A stretch of DNA of 33,022 bases from Prochlorococcus sp. AG-347-L19. GTDB taxonomy: Bacteria; Cyanobacteriota; Cyanobacteriia; PCC-6307; Cyanobiaceae. Positions within the stretch are counted from its first letter, which is position 1. Every line of letters begins with the position of its first letter. Below, in pieces: positions 9,089 to 17,660 of the stretch. The notes beneath the pieces were generated by a model. It searched no databases and had not been told where the DNA came from. It saw only the letters and a program-made list of their open reading frames with translations. The stretch lies in contig QCCO01000012.1 in assembly GCA_003278895.1 (NCBI GenBank), forward strand, positions 1 through 33,022, in the 5' to 3' direction. A program made the position numbers and the translations under genes.

Positions 9089-9661
9089 ATGCTCAATTTT
9101 TATAAATTAATTGAGATACTGGTGAGTCTTCAATCACTAGTAATAACATCAATGTTACCTGTTTATATTCCACTACCTTTTATCTATAAATCCAGTAATT
9201 ACTTTGAGTTACCAATCACATGGCAAATTCCAACCATAATTTTATTAACACTTATATTCCATAAAAAAGTTGTTTTCAGAGCATTTTCTATATATATTAT
9301 TTTGGCGCTATTTATACTTCCTGTATTTCATCAAGGAGGTTCATTAGGTTATTTGCTCACTCCAAATTTTGGTTATTTATTAGGTTTATATCCATTAATC
9401 AAAATAATTGATAATTTAAATAATAGAAATAAAATAAACGTTGGAAACTTTTTAAAAAACGGATTTATAGCAATAGGTGCTATGCATTTAACTGGAATAT
9501 TTTACAACTTCATACAAACTATAACCTACAGTCAATTTAATTTATTTTTATATAATTTAGGGAAATACTCATTAGGTAAGATTGGATATCATTTTTTAAT
9601 GCTTTTTCCACTTTTATTACTTATTAAACCTATAGAACGTTTAAAACGTAGCAAAAAATGA
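9089..9661 (+). CDS. BioY-like membrane protein (possible biotin transporter S component)
   Basis: 190 residues with about five or six hydrophobic helices. The segment from residue 45 to 105 follows the BioY pattern: PITWQIPTIILLTLIF, then an ALFILPVFHQGG stretch and LTPNFGYLLGLYPL, matching the VTLQ, LPVF-GG and GPTGGYLLG landmarks of biotin-specific S components. BioY works alone or with the ECF energising module in the cytoplasmic membrane. No EcfA or EcfT gene is in the window. It sits between the permease and lspA and overlaps lspA by 4 bases (ATGA). It is diverged from classical BioY, so vitamin specificity is inferred and could differ. Confidence 0.62.
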   Translation: MLNFYKLIEILVSLQSLVITSMLPVYIPLPFIYKSSNYFELPITWQIPTIILLTLIFHKKVVFRAFSIYIILALFILPVFHQGGSLGYLLTPNFGYLLGLYPLIKIIDNLNNRNKINVGNFLKNGFIAIGAMHLTGIFYNFIQTITYSQFNLFLYNLGKYSLGKIGYHFLMLFPLLLLIKPIERLKRSKK

Positions 9662-10116
9662 TTAATAATATAAAAACAAAATTATATTTTATATCCTTAA
9701 GTATTTTTATTGTTCTAGTAGATCAATTTACAAAATATTTAATGTTTTATAATAAAAAATTATTAATTAATAAAGATTTTCTCATATTCAAATTAGACTA
9801 TGTAAAAAATTACGGAGCAGCATTTAACATATTTAGTGGTAGTAGAGAATTTTTATCTTTTATAAGTATTTTTTTTTCAATATTACTTATTTATTTAATA
9901 TTAAGGAAGAATACTTTAAACTCATTCGATCTATATTCTTATAGCTTTATTCTTGGGGGAACTATTGGTAATGGTATAGATAGAATATATAAAGGATTTG
10001 TAGTTGATTTTATAAATTTAAATATTATAAATTTTCCAGTATTTAATATAGCTGATATATCAATTAATATTGGTTTCATTTTATTACTTTATAACATTTT
10101 TAAAAATAATCGATAA
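9658..10116 (+). CDS. lspA: Lipoprotein signal peptidase (signal peptidase II)
   Basis: 152 residues with four transmembrane helices, the expected architecture for LspA, an aspartyl protease that removes the signal peptide from lipidated prolipoproteins in the membrane. Conserved segments in order are VDQFTKYLM (residues 21-29), NYGAAFNIFSG (51-61), GGTIGNGIDRIYKGFVVDF (100-118) and FNIADISINIG (129-139). The conserved aspartates D108, D117 and D133 supply the catalytic pair. The start overlaps the BioY-like gene by 4 bases, and the next gene starts one base after its stop, so the three are probably one transcript. Confidence 0.94.
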   Translation: MINNIKTKLYFISLSIFIVLVDQFTKYLMFYNKKLLINKDFLIFKLDYVKNYGAAFNIFSGSREFLSFISIFFSILLIYLILRKNTLNSFDLYSYSFILGGTIGNGIDRIYKGFVVDFINLNIINFPVFNIADISINIGFILLLYNIFKNNR

Positions 10117-10117
10117 A

Positions 10118-11617
10118 ATGAATTACTTGAAATTAAAGTATATAAAGTATTTAGTATTAATATTATTTCTATATATTATATTTTCCATATTTGTAAGAAT
10201 AGTAAATTTTTATACTCTTTTATTTTTAATTATAATTATTTATACTTTTTATAATATTGATAAAAAATTATTTAAAAAAATAGTTTATAAGGTTATATAT
10301 AAAAATAAAAAAAATACACTTTCATTCAAAAATACATATGGTGCTGCCAAGATAAGTTTGGAAGGAGTCGAGAAAATTAATAAAAAAATTAAAGATAAAG
10401 TAAAGGCTGAATTATTAAATTATCAAAAAAATAAACTAGAGTCCCAATTAAAAACTGGAGATTATAAAGTTACTCTTTTTGGAGCAGGTTCCTCAGGAAA
10501 AACATCCATAGCAAGATCTTTATTGAAAAATATTGTCGGACAAACTTCAGCAAAAATAGGTACAACAAAGCAAATTAATAGCTATAAAATTCGTATCCCA
10601 ATTTTAAAAAGAAACATTAATATAGTTGATACTCCGGGTTTATTCGAACCATCTAAATTAGGAGAAGAAAGGGAAAGAGCCACAATCATACAAGCATCAA
10701 ATTCTGACTTGGTTCTTTTTGTGTTAGATCAGGACATAAATAAATACGAAAACTTTTTAATTAAAGAATTATTAAAATTAAGGAAAAAAATAATAATAGT
10801 TATAAATAAATGTGATTTGAGGTCTAGAGATGAAAATAACCTTATCAAAGAAAATATAATTTCTATTACTTCCGCTAGAAAAAATAAAATTTCAGTTGTT
10901 CAAACAATTGCAGTCCCTCAACAATCTACCTATACAGAATCAGATGCTTTAAATTTAGTTCCTGAGGTAGGAAGTTTATTTAGAGAAATAATAGAAACCC
11001 TCGATAATAATGGTGAAGAGTTATTGGCGGATAATATTCTTTTTCGCTCAAAAAAGTTAGGTATTAAAAGTAAAAATTTTGTACAAGAACAAAGATATTT
11101 AATGTCAAATAAAGTGATTAATAAATATATGTGGATAACAGGAGGAGTGATACTAGTTAATCCACTGCCAGCTGTTGATTTTCTTACTACTACCTCTGTT
11201 AACCTTCAAATGATAATGGAGTTATCAAAAGTATATGAGATAAAGCTTACAAAAAAAGATGCAAAAGATTTGGCGACTTCATTGCTAGGCGCATTGGCTA
11301 AACAAGGAATACTAAAAGGGGGTCTCGCCATTCTTTCTCCTGCTTTAGCTACAAGCTTGACTAAAATAATATTATCTAAATCTATACAATCAGTTACAGC
11401 AGGCTGGTTAATAAGAATAGTAGGACTAAGTTTGATTGAATATTTTAAAAATGGTCAAGATTGGGGAGATGGAGGAATTCAAGAAGTAGTAGATAAGATC
11501 TATAGAATAAGTAAAAGAGAAGATATTTTAAATAATTTCATAAAAGAGGCTATTTCAAAAATTGAAATGAAAAAATATTTTAAATCAAAAAAAAGTTTGC
11601 CTCCATTTACTAATTAA
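10118..11617 (+). CDS. Membrane-anchored GTPase with DUF697-type C-terminal domain
   Basis: I choose ATG 10118, directly after the lspA stop, giving 499 residues. A longer frame from 10070 would overlap lspA by 47 bases. Two N-terminal hydrophobic helices (about residues 10-30 and 31-46) are followed by a basic linker and a GTPase domain: P-loop GAGSSGKTS (122-130), G3 motif DTPGLFE (171-177) and G4 motif NKCD (230-233). The C-terminal 180 residues contain a hydrophobic segment with WITGGVILVNPLPAVDFL and IMELSKVYEIKL, typical of the DUF697 module seen in YcjF-like and cyanobacterial GTPases. It is probably peripheral to or embedded in the membrane. Its cellular role is unknown. Its 3' end overlaps the end of a small gene on the other strand. 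Confidence 0.83.
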   Translation: MNYLKLKYIKYLVLILFLYIIFSIFVRIVNFYTLLFLIIIIYTFYNIDKKLFKKIVYKVIYKNKKNTLSFKNTYGAAKISLEGVEKINKKIKDKVKAELLNYQKNKLESQLKTGDYKVTLFGAGSSGKTSIARSLLKNIVGQTSAKIGTTKQINSYKIRIPILKRNINIVDTPGLFEPSKLGEERERATIIQASNSDLVLFVLDQDINKYENFLIKELLKLRKKIIIVINKCDLRSRDENNLIKENIISITSARKNKISVVQTIAVPQQSTYTESDALNLVPEVGSLFREIIETLDNNGEELLADNILFRSKKLGIKSKNFVQEQRYLMSNKVINKYMWITGGVILVNPLPAVDFLTTTSVNLQMIMELSKVYEIKLTKKDAKDLATSLLGALAKQGILKGGLAILSPALATSLTKIILSKSIQSVTAGWLIRIVGLSLIEYFKNGQDWGDGGIQEVVDKIYRISKREDILNNFIKEAISKIEMKKYFKSKKSLPPFTN

Positions 11618-11747
11618 TATTGGATAATTGATCATTTAGATAAGTTCTGAAATCAAAGATAGTTATTAAAAGTAAATAAGCAATGCAAATAGCTATAGAG
11701 ATAAATCCTGTTACTATTGCAATAATTTTTGGTCTACCCATATCCAT
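11610..11747 (-). CDS. Small single-helix membrane protein, 45 residues
   Basis: A short reading frame on the minus strand starts 3 bases after the stop of the PLP decarboxylase gene and ends at TAG (complement of 11610-11612), inside the end of the convergent GTPase gene. Two ATG codons are possible, at 11747 and 11741. The shorter form begins MGRPKIIAIVTG, which I favour as the conserved core. It has a basic N-terminus, one long hydrophobic helix (about residues 7-30) and a polar tail ending DQLSNIN. The position, clean frame and membrane-protein composition support a real gene in the decarboxylase operon. No function can be given. Confidence 0.68.
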   Translation of the reverse strand: MDMGRPKIIAIVTGFISIAICIAYLLLITIFDFRTYLNDQLSNIN

Positions 11748-11750
11748 TAT

Positions 11751-13136
11751 TTAAGCTTCTAAAAGTCTCAAAAGTTCTTTAATATGAGATTCTTTTGTAT
11801 TGTAATTTCCCATGACAACCCGCAAAAAATATTTGCCTTTAAATTTTGGTCTTGAAAGCATAAAATTATTGTTAATTAGTTCATTTATTTTAGTTTGAGT
11901 CCACGCATCAGAGTCTTTTGGCTCAAGTTTATTTGGTAAAAATGAAACAATATGGAGAGGACCTGAATATACATCAAATTTATTTTTACTAATATTTTTT
12001 TCAAAAAAATCTTTTCTTTTAATTGATGATTTTAATATATTTTCTATTCCATTGAGACCTAAAAAACGTAACCCAAGCCATAGTTTGATAACCTCTGCAG
12101 GTCTAGAACCTTGTATGCCTATTTCTCCTCTATTTATAATATTTTCTTTAGAAGATATATATGGTAGTCCAGTATTAAAAGTATTTTCTAAAGTACTCAT
12201 ATTTGAAACCAATAACAAAGATGAAGTCTTTGTAATGCCAATAATTTTTTGTGGATTTATCGTTATCGAATTAGCCTGATTAATATTATTTAGACCTTCT
12301 ATTGGAATAGAAGTTATAGCAAAAATCCCTCCAATAGAACCATCAATATGTAACCATATGTTTCTTTGTTTACAGATTTCACTTATTTCTTTAATAGGAT
12401 CAATGGCTCCTCTTACAGTTGTCCCAACGGTGGCAACGATCGCAAATATTTTTTTATTTTCTATTGAACATTTATCTAAAGAGTTTCTGAGATCGTTTAT
12501 ATCCATTCGACCTTGATTATCAGTTTTAATCCTGACAAGATTCTTAGTATCAAGACCCATTACTTTTATACATTTAACGAAAGAAGAATGAGCATCTTCA
12601 CTAACAAGTAATACAGAATTAGGATTTGTACCTAATCCAGAATTATTTCTAGCTGCAATAAGTGCATTCAGATTACTTAATGTACCTCCGCTAGCAGCTA
12701 TACCTCCTGAGAAATCATTAAACCCTATTTTCTTAGCAAACCATTTACATAATGATTCCTCAAGCAAAGTTACACTCGGTGATAACTCGTAAGCGAGAAG
12801 ATTATTATTTAAACCAGCAGCAATTAAATCTCCCAAAATAGAGAAAATTAAAGGTGGGGGATCAAGGTGAGCGAGTGAGCCAGGATGAACGGGATTAAAT
12901 GAATTATTCAAAAGATATTCAATCTCAGGAAACAAATCTTCTGCAGAGTTACCATCCTCATCAGGCATTAAGCACTTGAAATTCTCATCAAATGGTAATG
13001 GACCATATTTATCGGCTTTAGAGAACCAGTCACAAAGAATTTTAGTTGTTTTATTTAGGAGAGTAATTAAGTTATCGTTAGTCCCTAAATACGAAGGGAA
13101 GTATATATCTTTTTTATTAATTAAATCTTCAGTCAT
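11751..13136 (-). CDS. PLP-dependent group II decarboxylase family protein (variant active site)
   Basis: 461 residues, fold type I, related to glutamate, aromatic-amino-acid and 2,4-diaminobutyrate decarboxylases. Visible landmarks are HPGSLAHLDPPP (84-95), ASGGTLSN (148-155), DAHSS with the PLP-stacking His (H183), HIDGSIGG with the cofactor-binding Asp (D265) and the Schiff-base lysine in NPQKIIG (K297). Classical members have a His immediately before the lysine (PHK or HKW); here it is Gln. HVDAAYGG is also altered to HIDGSIGG. The enzyme may therefore act on an unusual substrate or catalyse another PLP reaction. It is divergent from tadA and is followed by the 45-residue membrane protein on the same strand. 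Confidence 0.82.
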   Translation of the reverse strand: MTEDLINKKDIYFPSYLGTNDNLITLLNKTTKILCDWFSKADKYGPLPFDENFKCLMPDEDGNSAEDLFPEIEYLLNNSFNPVHPGSLAHLDPPPLIFSILGDLIAAGLNNNLLAYELSPSVTLLEESLCKWFAKKIGFNDFSGGIAASGGTLSNLNALIAARNNSGLGTNPNSVLLVSEDAHSSFVKCIKVMGLDTKNLVRIKTDNQGRMDINDLRNSLDKCSIENKKIFAIVATVGTTVRGAIDPIKEISEICKQRNIWLHIDGSIGGIFAITSIPIEGLNNINQANSITINPQKIIGITKTSSLLLVSNMSTLENTFNTGLPYISSKENIINRGEIGIQGSRPAEVIKLWLGLRFLGLNGIENILKSSIKRKDFFEKNISKNKFDVYSGPLHIVSFLPNKLEPKDSDAWTQTKINELINNNFMLSRPKFKGKYFLRVVMGNYNTKESHIKELLRLLEA

Positions 13137-13179
13137 CAGATAAGATATCTATTAATAAGTTTATTCTTAATATTGGTAA

Positions 13180-13695
13180 ATGAGGTATATTTTTGAAAAT
13201 GTAAATAGTAATTATGATGATCAGAAAGGAATAAATATTTTAAAATACTCAAGATGGATGAACTCTATTTTAAGAAGATCAGTAGAAATTGGAAAAGTTG
13301 AGTTACCAATCTGTTCAATAATTTTAGATGAGAGAGGAAGATGTATTGGAAGAGGGGTTAACAAGAGAAATATAAATAATGATCCATTAGGTCATGCTGA
13401 AATTATGGCCCTAAGGCAGGCATCTCTAATAAAAAATGATTGGAGATTTAATGAATGTACTATTATCACAAATCTAGAACCTTGTACTATGTGTTCCTCT
13501 GCTCTTATTCAAGCGCGGATGGGTAAAGTTATTTTCGGGGCTTACGATAAGAAAAGAGGTGGATTGGGAGGCTCAATCGACCTATCAAAACATGAAAGTG
13601 CTCATCACAAAATGGAAATTGTAGGAGGTATTTTAGAAGATGAATGCAGTCAAATTTTACAGTTATGGTTTAAAAAGTTGAGGACTCAAAAATAG
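13180..13695 (+). CDS. tadA: tRNA-specific adenosine deaminase
   Basis: 171 residues. TadA converts A34 to inosine in the anticodon of tRNA-Arg(ACG). The zinc/catalytic signature is clear: HAEIMALRQ (H72, E74) and EPCTMC (C102, C105), together with GHAE context, ARMGKVIFGAYD and ILEDECSQIL, all as in E. coli TadA. I keep the ATG at 13180 rather than an internal ATG at 13258, because the first helix (SRWMNSILRRS, corresponding to the E. coli EYWMRHAL helix) begins before the internal Met. The 3' end overlaps the convergent aminotransferase gene by 26 bases. Confidence 0.92.
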   Translation: MRYIFENVNSNYDDQKGINILKYSRWMNSILRRSVEIGKVELPICSIILDERGRCIGRGVNKRNINNDPLGHAEIMALRQASLIKNDWRFNECTIITNLEPCTMCSSALIQARMGKVIFGAYDKKRGGLGGSIDLSKHESAHHKMEIVGGILEDECSQILQLWFKKLRTQK

Positions 13696-14854
13696 AATAT
13701 TTTTTTAACTCAGTATCAAATAGGTTTAATAATCTATCAACATTCTCCTCACTTGAGTTAAAGCCCATTAATCCTATGCGCCATACCTTACCACACAATT
13801 CTCCAAGTCCATTTCCTATTTCTATTCCAAAGTTTCTTAAAAGATGATTTCTAAAACCATCACCATCAACGGCTGGAGGTATTTTTACTGTGGTTAAAGT
13901 TGGCAATCTATAATCCTCTGATACATGTAATTCCATTCCAAGACTTTCTAAACCATTCCACAGTTTCTTTGCATTAGTATTATGTCTATTCCAAACATTT
14001 TCTAAACCCTCATTCGCAATTAATCGTAAACCTTCACGAATAGCAAAATTCATATTTACTGGAGCAGTATGATGGTACACACGATCAGAACCCCAATATT
14101 TATTTAATAGAGATAAATCTAAATACCAGTTAGGTACTTTTGTTTTTCTTGAACTTAGTTTTTCTTCAGCTCTTTTATTCATCGTAAAAGGGCTTAATCC
14201 TGGTGGACAACTTAATCCCTTTTGACTACAACTGTATGCCAGATCAATTTTCCATTCGTCAATCAATAGTTCTAGAGCTCCAAGAGAAGTAACTGCATCA
14301 ACTAAAAACAAGCAGTTATTTTTTCTACATACATCCCCAATACCATCAAGAGGTTGTAAAACTCCACTTGATGTTTCAGCATGGACAATAGCAAAAATTG
14401 CTGGTTTTTTAGTTTCTATTTCATACTTTATTTCTTCATAAGAAAAGGATTCACCCCAGGGTTTTTCAATAATAGATACATCTGCTTTATATCTTGTTGC
14501 CATATCAACAAGTCTGTCTCCAAAATATCCTTTTTTAGCGATAAGAATTTTTTCTCCTTCCTCTATAAAATTAGCAATTGATGCTTCCATAGCTGCACTT
14601 CCAGTACCACTCATCGGAAGAGTAAGACGATTATTACATTGCCATGTATATCTTAGAAGCTGTTGAACATCAGACATTAATGAAATATATGCTTCATCTA
14701 AGTGCCCAATAGGATTCAAAGAAAGAGCGCTTAAGACTTCTGGATGTGCGTTTGAAGGGCCAGGACCTAATAAAAGTCTAGAGGGAACATAAGTCTTTGA
14801 GAAATGAGATAAATTCTCTTCATTTAAAGCCGAAATAAGTTTTGCTTCTGTCAA
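13670..14854 (-). CDS. Class V aminotransferase, alanine/serine-glyoxylate type
   Basis: 394 residues, of the AGXT/SpgA-like class V fold. It opens with the family signature LLLGPGPSNAHPEVL (27-41), has MSGTGSAAMEA, the cofactor-binding D186 in LVDAVTSLGALEL and the Schiff-base lysine in SCSQKGLSCPPG (K212), and a C-terminal VWRIGLMGF. In cyanobacteria such enzymes transaminate glyoxylate to glycine, using serine or alanine, in photorespiratory metabolism. The start is TTG: no ATG exists in frame, and the frame is closed by a stop shortly upstream. It is divergent from glnA across 213 bases, which contain an NtcA-type promoter facing glnA. Substrate preference is inferred. Confidence 0.88.
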   Translation of the reverse strand: MTEAKLISALNEENLSHFSKTYVPSRLLLGPGPSNAHPEVLSALSLNPIGHLDEAYISLMSDVQQLLRYTWQCNNRLTLPMSGTGSAAMEASIANFIEEGEKILIAKKGYFGDRLVDMATRYKADVSIIEKPWGESFSYEEIKYEIETKKPAIFAIVHAETSSGVLQPLDGIGDVCRKNNCLFLVDAVTSLGALELLIDEWKIDLAYSCSQKGLSCPPGLSPFTMNKRAEEKLSSRKTKVPNWYLDLSLLNKYWGSDRVYHHTAPVNMNFAIREGLRLIANEGLENVWNRHNTNAKKLWNGLESLGMELHVSEDYRLPTLTTVKIPPAVDGDGFRNHLLRNFGIEIGNGLGELCGKVWRIGLMGFNSSEENVDRLLNLFDTELKKYSIFESSTF

Positions 14855-15004
14855 AGCATTACATTCAATTACTTTTAAATTAATCTAATATCTCCACATA
14901 AGCGATATTTATTTAAAGAAATTAATTCAATTTAAATATTTAGGTAAACAATTATTAAACTTATGACTTGAAACACTAAAAGAAGACATCAAGTCTTAAA
15001 AAAA

Positions 15005-15046
15005 GTTACCGTTGATACATAACAAGAATCATCAAGTTATTAATTT
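15005..15046 (+). promoter_or_regulatory. NtcA-activated promoter of glnA
   Basis: The sequence GTT-N8-TAC (15005-15018) differs by one base from the NtcA consensus GTA-N8-TAC. It is followed after exactly 22 bases by TAATTT (15041-15046), matching the TAN3T -10 element of class II NtcA promoters. Transcription would start near 15053, leaving a leader of about 15 bases before the glnA ATG at 15068, with AAGG at 15052-15055 as a possible binding site. The spacing is direct observation; regulation by NtcA under nitrogen stress is inferred from known cyanobacterial glnA control. Confidence 0.78.
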
Positions 15047-15067
15047 CATATAAGGTATTACAAAATT

Positions 15068-16489
15068 ATGTCTAAATCTCCTCAAGACGTTTTAAGTCAA
15101 ATTAAAGACGAAGGAATTGAACTCATCGATTTAAAATTCACTGACATTCATGGAAAATGGCAGCATTTAACTCTTACATCAGACATGATAGAGGAGGATT
15201 CTTTTACAGAGGGTTTGGCATTTGATGGCTCATCAATAAGAGGTTGGAAAGCAATTAATGCCTCGGATATGTCAATGGTGCCTGACGCAAGTACAGCTTG
15301 GATAGACCCTTTTTATAAACATAAAACTTTAAGTATGATTTGCTCTATTCAAGAGCCAAGAAGTGGGGAACCTTACGATAGGTGTCCAAGAGCTTTAGCT
15401 CAAAAGGCTTTGAAATATTTAGACTCGACTGGTATAGCAGATACTGCATTTTTTGGACCAGAACCAGAATTCTTTTTATTCGATGATGTTAGATATGACT
15501 CTAAAGAGGGAGGTTGTTTTTATAGTGTAGACACTATTGAAGCTCCATGGAATACAGGCAGAATTGAAGAAGGTGGAAACTTAGGATACAAAATACAATA
15601 TAAAGAAGGATATTTTCCTGTAGCTCCAAATGATACTGCGCAAGATATCAGATCTGAGATGCTTCTTCTTATGGGTGAATTAGGTATACCAACAGAAAAA
15701 CATCACCATGAAGTTGCTGGTGCCGGTCAACACGAGCTTGGAATGAAATTTGATTCGTTAATAAATGCTGCTGATAACGTAATGACTTATAAATACGTTG
15801 TCAGAAATGTTGCAAAAAAATATGGTAAAACTGCAACATTTATGCCCAAGCCTGTTTTTAACGATAACGGAACAGGAATGCATGTTCACCAAAGTTTATG
15901 GAAGAGTGGACAGCCACTATTCTTTGGTGAAGGAGCATATGCAAATTTATCACAAACAGCAAGATGGTACATCGGAGGCATACTTAAACATGCACCTTCA
16001 TTCTTAGCATTTACTAACCCAACAACAAACAGTTATAAACGATTGGTTCCAGGATTCGAAGCACCTGTAAATCTAGTTTATTCTGAGGGTAATAGATCAG
16101 CTGCGGTAAGAATACCTCTAACAGGTCCAAGCCCTAAGGCTAAAAGATTAGAATTCAGGTCAGGTGACGCACTTGCAAATCCTTACTTAGCATTCTCTGT
16201 AATGATGCTTGCAGGTATTGATGGAATTAAAAATCAAATTGATCCTGGTGATGGAGTTGATGTTGATTTGTTTGAACTCCCAGCTGATGAACTTGCAAAG
16301 ATTGATACAGTACCTTCATCTCTTAATGACTCACTTAATGCCCTTAAAGCAGATAAGGATTATTTATTAGCTGGTGGAGTATTTACTGAAGATTTTATTG
16401 ATAATTTTATAGATATAAAATACGAAGAGGTACAACAGCTAAGACAAAGACCTCATCCCCATGAATTCTTCATGTATTACGATGCATAA
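15068..16489 (+). CDS. glnA: Glutamine synthetase type I
   Basis: 473 residues, the normal size for bacterial GSI. It joins ammonium to glutamate using ATP, the entry point of nitrogen in cyanobacteria, and forms a dodecamer in the cytoplasm. Signatures include FDGSSIRGW (52-60), [11 protein letters not shown], the [13 protein letters not shown] metal/ATP region (212-224), [21 protein letters not shown] and [16 protein letters not shown]. At the position of the adenylylated tyrosine of enterobacterial GS (NLYDLPPEE) this protein has DLFELPADE, with Phe at 402, so adenylylation control is not possible there. The gene has its own NtcA-type promoter and terminator and so is probably monocistronic. 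Confidence 0.98.
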   Translation: MSKSPQDVLSQIKDEGIELIDLKFTDIHGKWQHLTLTSDMIEEDSFTEGLAFDGSSIRGWKAINASDMSMVPDASTAWIDPFYKHKTLSMICSIQEPRSGEPYDRCPRALAQKALKYLDSTGIADTAFFGPEPEFFLFDDVRYDSKEGGCFYSVDTIEAPWNTGRIEEGGNLGYKIQYKEGYFPVAPNDTAQDIRSEMLLLMGELGIPTEKHHHEVAGAGQHELGMKFDSLINAADNVMTYKYVVRNVAKKYGKTATFMPKPVFNDNGTGMHVHQSLWKSGQPLFFGEGAYANLSQTARWYIGGILKHAPSFLAFTNPTTNSYKRLVPGFEAPVNLVYSEGNRSAAVRIPLTGPSPKAKRLEFRSGDALANPYLAFSVMMLAGIDGIKNQIDPGDGVDVDLFELPADELAKIDTVPSSLNDSLNALKADKDYLLAGGVFTEDFIDNFIDIKYEEVQQLRQRPHPHEFFMYYDA

Positions 16490-16515
16490 TTAAAAAGAAG
16501 TAACTAGTTTAAATT

Positions 16516-16564
16516 AATCAATTTGAGAAATATCACAAAATATTCTCAAATTGATTTTTTTTTT
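16516..16564 (+). terminator. Rho-independent terminator of glnA
   Basis: Bases 16516-16529 pair perfectly with 16543-16556 (14 bp) around a 13-base loop, followed by a run of ten T (16555-16564). It lies 26 bases after the glnA stop and before the methyltransferase gene. It is the clearest intrinsic terminator in the window. Confidence 0.88.
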
Positions 16565-16592
16565 GTTGGAATATATATATATAAATTGAAAA

Positions 16593-17648
16593 ATGGCTAG
16601 AGAATCTATTTCAAAAATTGCATATAAAACTCTACAACAAAGTAAAAGCATTGCAGGTTTCGCTCACAAGCAGATCAGTTCAAGATTAATGAATTTTATT
16701 CTTCCCGATTCAAAGCTTGAAAATTTTAATATAGATAGAGACCTTCTAATGCAAATCCAAAATTCAATGGATATTTTAAGAGAAGAAGATTGGAATGATG
16801 CAGAAAAAAATATATACCCAAAAAAATTATTGTTTGACGAACCATGGCTTAGATATCTAACCCAATATCCTAAAATTTGGCTTGATATGCCCAATACATG
16901 GGATAGACGCAGAAAACAAAACTTTGATGATCTTCCAAAATCAATTGAAAAAGATAATTATCCTCAATATTACTTGAGAAATTTTCATCATCAAACAGAT
17001 GGTTATTTATCAGATTTTTCAGCTAGCATTTATGACCTACAAGTTGAGATACTTTTCAATGGTAGTGCTGACTCAATGAGGAGAAGAATAATTAAGCCAA
17101 TAAAAGAAGGACTTGAAATTTTTAGAGATAGAAAAAAAAGCTCTATAAAAATACTTGATGTGGCTACAGGATCAGGAAGAACGTTAAAACAATTAAGAGC
17201 AGCATTTCCTAAAGAAAAAATTACAGGCATTGATTTATCTGATTCATACTTAAAAGAGGCAAGTAGATATATTTCAGATTTAGATGGAGATTTAATTCAG
17301 TTGATAAAAGGTAACGCTGAGGAATTACCTTTTGAAAATGATAGTTTTCAATGCATTTCTTGTGTTTACTTATTTCATGAATTACCTAGAACAATTAGAG
17401 CTAAAGTACTAAATGAATTTTTTAGAGTTCTTGAACCTGGCGGAATATTAGTTTTAGCTGATTCAATCCAAATAAGTGATTCACCTGACTTTACTTCCAT
17501 AATGGAAAGCTTCTATAAATCTTTTCATGAGCCTTTTTATTGTGATTACATAAAAGAAGATATAGATTCTAAAATTGAGGATGTTGGGTTTAAAGATGTA
17601 AAATCAAATTCCTTTTTTATGACCAAAGTTTGGTCTGCTGTAAAGTAA
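16593..17648 (+). CDS. SAM-dependent methyltransferase, UbiE-like class I
   Basis: 351 residues. An N-terminal region of about 180 residues, with PWLRYLTQYPKIWLDMP and RNFHHQTDGYLSDFSA, precedes a class I Rossmann methyltransferase domain. Motif I is LDVATGSGRTLKQL, the acidic loop is GIDLSDSYLKEA, and post-motif segments are NAEELPFENDSFQ and FRVLEPGGILVLAD, as in UbiE/COQ5-like enzymes. The long N-terminal part is typical of a cyanobacterial and plastid subgroup. The substrate is unknown. It could be a quinone or pigment intermediate, but nothing in the sequence decides that. It follows the glnA terminator and is 12 bases from the next gene, with which it is probably co-transcribed. Confidence 0.85.
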   Translation: MARESISKIAYKTLQQSKSIAGFAHKQISSRLMNFILPDSKLENFNIDRDLLMQIQNSMDILREEDWNDAEKNIYPKKLLFDEPWLRYLTQYPKIWLDMPNTWDRRRKQNFDDLPKSIEKDNYPQYYLRNFHHQTDGYLSDFSASIYDLQVEILFNGSADSMRRRIIKPIKEGLEIFRDRKKSSIKILDVATGSGRTLKQLRAAFPKEKITGIDLSDSYLKEASRYISDLDGDLIQLIKGNAEELPFENDSFQCISCVYLFHELPRTIRAKVLNEFFRVLEPGGILVLADSIQISDSPDFTSIMESFYKSFHEPFYCDYIKEDIDSKIEDVGFKDVKSNSFFMTKVWSAVK

Positions 17649-17660
17649 AGAAAAACTTCT

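Noticed and set aside
10070..10117. Extended N-terminus of the DUF697 GTPase
   Set aside because: It overlaps lspA by 47 bases, while an ATG directly after the lspA stop gives a normal basic start and membrane helix.
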